Assembly (NCBI GenBank): GCA_016845285.1
Contig: JAERSX010000957.1
Span: 1-5,817, forward strand
DNA from: Deltaproteobacteria bacterium
GTDB lineage: Bacteria; Myxococcota_A; UBA796; UBA2385
Direction: 5' to 3'
Length of the DNA: 5,817 bases
In this document: piece after piece, positions 3,776 through 5,817 of the stretch
How positions within the stretch are numbered: position 1 is the first letter of the stretch
Layout: the number at the start of each line of letters is the position of its first letter
Notes under the pieces: model-generated
The model's input: only the letters and a program-made list of their open reading frames with translations
What the model was told of the DNA's origin: nothing
Database searches by the model: none
Position numbers and translations under genes: made by a program

Positions 3776-5817
3776 GAGCTGCTCCCCCATGGCTGGGCCT
3801 GCTGCTGGTCGGCTGCAAGAACCCACCGCCCCTGCCAGCGGGCGGTGGGCCCTGTGACGACGCCAACGCCCGCATGGGCTTCACCGCCTGTGTGCACCAC
3901 CTGCCCGATGAGCTCACCTGGGAGACCATCGCCAAGGAGGCCCCCGCCGTCGACCAGGACCGGCTGACCAAGCACCTGGTGCCCATGGAGGGCACCGAGA
4001 CCGAGCTCACCCCCCTGCTGGCCAACGCCAACGAGTTCACGCTCCACAGCGAGTTCCTCTGGCGCACCTTCCCCGACGAGTTCCCGGACATGAACCAGGA
4101 GCTGTACCGGGAGCTGGTGCTCGGGGTCGACCGACCCTTCGCCAGCGGCAACCTCGTCGAGCTGACCATCGACGGCGAGACACGCTGGGGCTTCGTCATC
4201 TGGGACCGGCCAGCCGAGGCCGACGAGACCGTCACCCTCGACCAGGCCACCCAGGTCTACGAGGCGCTGCGGCCCATGGTGGCCGACCTGTCCGACTCGC
4301 CCCCCCTCTTCCTGCCCTACACCGACAACCAGGTGAGCGCGGCCGCCGGCTGGGACGCACCCTTCGAGATCAGAGGCTTCGCCTCCAACATCGACTACGA
4401 GCCGTACACGCAGGGCGTGGGCTACGGCACGCTCCGTCTGGTGGAGCTCGAAGACCTCGAAGACCTCGAAGAGAGCGGGGAGATCGGCTGGCAGGACATC
4501 TTGATCCTGGACGAGGCCCCCTTCGACCTGGAGCGGGTGGTGTCCGGGGTGGTGACCGGCGGTCGACAGACGGGGCTGTCCCACCTCAACGTGCGCAGCG
4601 CGGCCCGAGGAACACCCAACTGCTTCGTGGCCGACGCACTGGAAGCCTTCGAGGCCTACGACGGCGCCCTCGTCCGCCTGGAGTGTGGAGCGACGGACTA
4701 CTCGGTGTCGGTGGCCAGCCTCGACGACGCCGAGGCGTGGTGGAGCGAGCTGCAGCCCGATCCCGTCGAGGTTCCCGAGCCCGACCTGGAGACCGCCGGG
4801 CTGGTGCCCCTCCTCGAGCTGCCCACCGACACCGCCACCGAGCGCGCCCAGGCCGTCGCCGCCTACGGCGCCAAGGGTGCCCAGCTCGCCACGCTCTACC
4901 AGCGCATCAGCGCCGCCCAGCAGCTCGAAGGCTTCGTGGTGCCCATGAGCAGCTACGCGACCTTCCTCGAGGGCGACTACGACGGGCGGAGCTTCGCGGA
5001 GACCCTCGACGACTGGTGGGCCGACGACGACTTCGTGGCCGACGCAGCCCTCCGCAGGGAGCGCCTCGAGGACCTGCGCGACGCCATGAGAGACGCCCCC
5101 GTAGAGGCCGAGCTGCTGGAGGCGCTGAGTGCCCAGATCGTGGCTCAGTGGGGCGACGACACCACGATGGTGCGGGTGCGCAGCAGCTCGAACGCCGAGG
5201 ACGCACTTCACTTCTCGGGGGCCGGCCTCTACGACAGCACCAGCGCCTGCGCCGCCGACGAGTGGGACGACGACGACGAGGGCCCCAGCCACTGCGATCC
5301 CGACGAGCCCCGGGAGCGGACCCTGTCGCGGGCGGTGCGCAAGGTCTGGGCGAGCACCTGGAACATGGCTGCCGTGGAGGAACGCGCCTGGTACGGCATC
5401 GACCAGCATCACGTGGCCATGGGCATGCTGGTGAACACCCGGAGCGATGGCGAGCAGGCCGAAGCAGTCGCCTTCTCCGGCGACCCCATCGAGGACGACG
5501 ACCGGGTGCGCATCGATGCCCAGGCCGGCGAGATCGGCGTCGTCGCGCCCGAGTCCGGGGTGGTGCCCGAGGTCACCCGGGTGGAGATCGACGACGGCGA
5601 GGTCATCGACATCGTGCGCCAGCAGGCCTCCAGCGAGACCGACAGCCGGGTGTTGGGGCCGTCCGAGGCCGGGCGCATCGGACTGCGAGTGGCCGGCCTG
5701 AGCGAGCTCATGCCCCTCGACGCCGAGGTGCCCGAGGGCCACACCCTCCTCTACGACACCGAGTGGAAGGTGCTCTCCGACGGGCGCCTCGTCATCAAGC
5801 AGGTCCGCCCATTCCTC
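3772..5817 (+). CDS. Lipoprotein with phosphohistidine and PEP/pyruvate-binding (PPDK_N) domains, 3' partial
   Basis: The frame stays open for 682 codons to the window edge. The ATG overlaps the upstream stop (ATGA) and has no close Shine-Dalgarno sequence, which suggests translational coupling. Residues 1-15 (MRAAPPWLGLLLVGC) are a short lipoprotein signal with lipobox L-V-G-C15. Residues 25-250 are an unrecognised N-terminal region. Residues 255-325 resemble the swivelling phosphohistidine domain of PEP-utilising enzymes: GVVTGG, then LSHLNVRSAARGTPNCFV with candidate catalytic H271. From about 364 comes a PPDK_N-type ATP-binding domain: YGAKGAQL (K368), VRVRSSSNAED (R468, R470), SGAGLYDS, VRKVWASTWN (523-531), then E664 and IKQVRPF (Q677, R679), the usual nucleotide-contacting end. 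The order His domain then ATP domain, and motifs LSHxxVR, AGLYDS and VWAS, recall plant glucan/phosphoglucan water dikinases. Those enzymes move the beta-phosphate of ATP to a sugar through His. The substrate is unknown, and use of ATP outside the cytoplasm is unexplained. The domain is nearly complete, so the gene probably ends soon after the edge. Confidence 0.85.
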   Translation, partial: MRAAPPWLGLLLVGCKNPPPLPAGGGPCDDANARMGFTACVHHLPDELTWETIAKEAPAVDQDRLTKHLVPMEGTETELTPLLANANEFTLHSEFLWRTFPDEFPDMNQELYRELVLGVDRPFASGNLVELTIDGETRWGFVIWDRPAEADETVTLDQATQVYEALRPMVADLSDSPPLFLPYTDNQVSAAAGWDAPFEIRGFASNIDYEPYTQGVGYGTLRLVELEDLEDLEESGEIGWQDILILDEAPFDLERVVSGVVTGGRQTGLSHLNVRSAARGTPNCFVADALEAFEAYDGALVRLECGATDYSVSVASLDDAEAWWSELQPDPVEVPEPDLETAGLVPLLELPTDTATERAQAVAAYGAKGAQLATLYQRISAAQQLEGFVVPMSSYATFLEGDYDGRSFAETLDDWWADDDFVADAALRRERLEDLRDAMRDAPVEAELLEALSAQIVAQWGDDTTMVRVRSSSNAEDALHFSGAGLYDSTSACAADEWDDDDEGPSHCDPDEPRERTLSRAVRKVWASTWNMAAVEERAWYGIDQHHVAMGMLVNTRSDGEQAEAVAFSGDPIEDDDRVRIDAQAGEIGVVAPESGVVPEVTRVEIDDGEVIDIVRQQASSETDSRVLGPSEAGRIGLRVAGLSELMPLDAEVPEGHTLLYDTEWKVLSDGRLVIKQVRPFL
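4447..4473 (+). repeat. In-frame 9-base tandem repeat
   Basis: CTCGAAGAC occurs twice and then CTCGAAGAG, encoding Leu-Glu-Asp, Leu-Glu-Asp, Leu-Glu-Glu in the lipoprotein just before its phosphohistidine-like domain. Identical codons in successive units suggest recent slippage. The unit length is a multiple of three, so copy-number change would keep the frame and only alter an acidic linker. Confidence 0.75.

Noticed and set aside
2924..3826. A minus-strand open frame of about 300 codons
   Set aside because: It is the antisense shadow of the Ig-like protein. It has no recognisable domain, while the plus frame has an export signal, Ig-like features and a sorting tail.
3619..5742. A minus-strand open frame of about 707 codons opposite the dikinase-like lipoprotein
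   Set aside because: Its product is a low-complexity Gly/Val/His-rich sequence without motifs, as expected from the complement of a GC-rich gene. The plus strand carries clear lipoprotein, phosphohistidine and ATP-binding motifs throughout.
1..5817. CRISPR arrays, tRNA or rRNA genes, insertion-sequence ends, transposases
   Set aside because: No spaced repeat array, cloverleaf, rRNA signature, terminal inverted repeats or transposase motifs were seen on either strand.

Overview
This is a GC-rich window with strong C/G bias at third codon positions. It most likely comes from a myxobacterium-like organism (Myxococcota or former Deltaproteobacteria). The main clue is the protein at 2978-3775, which ends in a Gly-Arg-Cys / transmembrane / Arg-Arg-Arg tail typical of the MYXO-CTERM and GC_trans_RRR sorting signals of that group. 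The lipoprotein with a C-terminal PEP/pyruvate-binding (ATP-grasp) domain at the right edge fits the same source. The assignment is by motif recognition, not by database search.

Layout. (1) 2-1411, plus strand: the 3' part of a B12-binding-domain radical SAM enzyme whose true start lies left of the window. (2) 1445-1867, minus strand: a BlaI/MecI-family winged-helix repressor, convergent with the radical SAM gene. (3) 1868-2023: a 156-base divergent intergenic region. It is AT-rich in its repressor-proximal part and packed with operator-like symmetry: a 24-base-period direct repeat, nested palindromes and a CTG-N10-CAG element resembling an enterobacterial SOS box. (4) 2024-2626, plus: an AlkB-family 2-oxoglutarate/Fe(II) dioxygenase, probably for alkylation repair, with a strong Shine-Dalgarno sequence. 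(5) 2627-2977: no intact gene. It holds a strong hairpin and a short gene remnant whose end is a second copy of the sorting tail, out of frame with its apparent N-terminal part and lacking its stop codon. (6) 2978-3775, plus: an exported Ig-like-domain protein with the intact sorting tail. (7) 3772-5817, plus: overlapping it by ATGA, a large predicted lipoprotein. It has a phosphohistidine swivelling domain followed by a PPDK_N-type ATP-binding domain, the same order as in plant glucan/phosphoglucan water dikinases. It is still open at the window edge.

How the parts may work together. The repressor and the AlkB-like gene share one control region, which could link alkylation repair to a BlaI-type and/or LexA-type response. 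The last two genes look like a translationally coupled envelope module: a surface-anchored Ig-like protein and a lipid-anchored dikinase-like protein. The dikinase-like lipoprotein and the duplicated, decayed sorting tail are the least ordinary items here.
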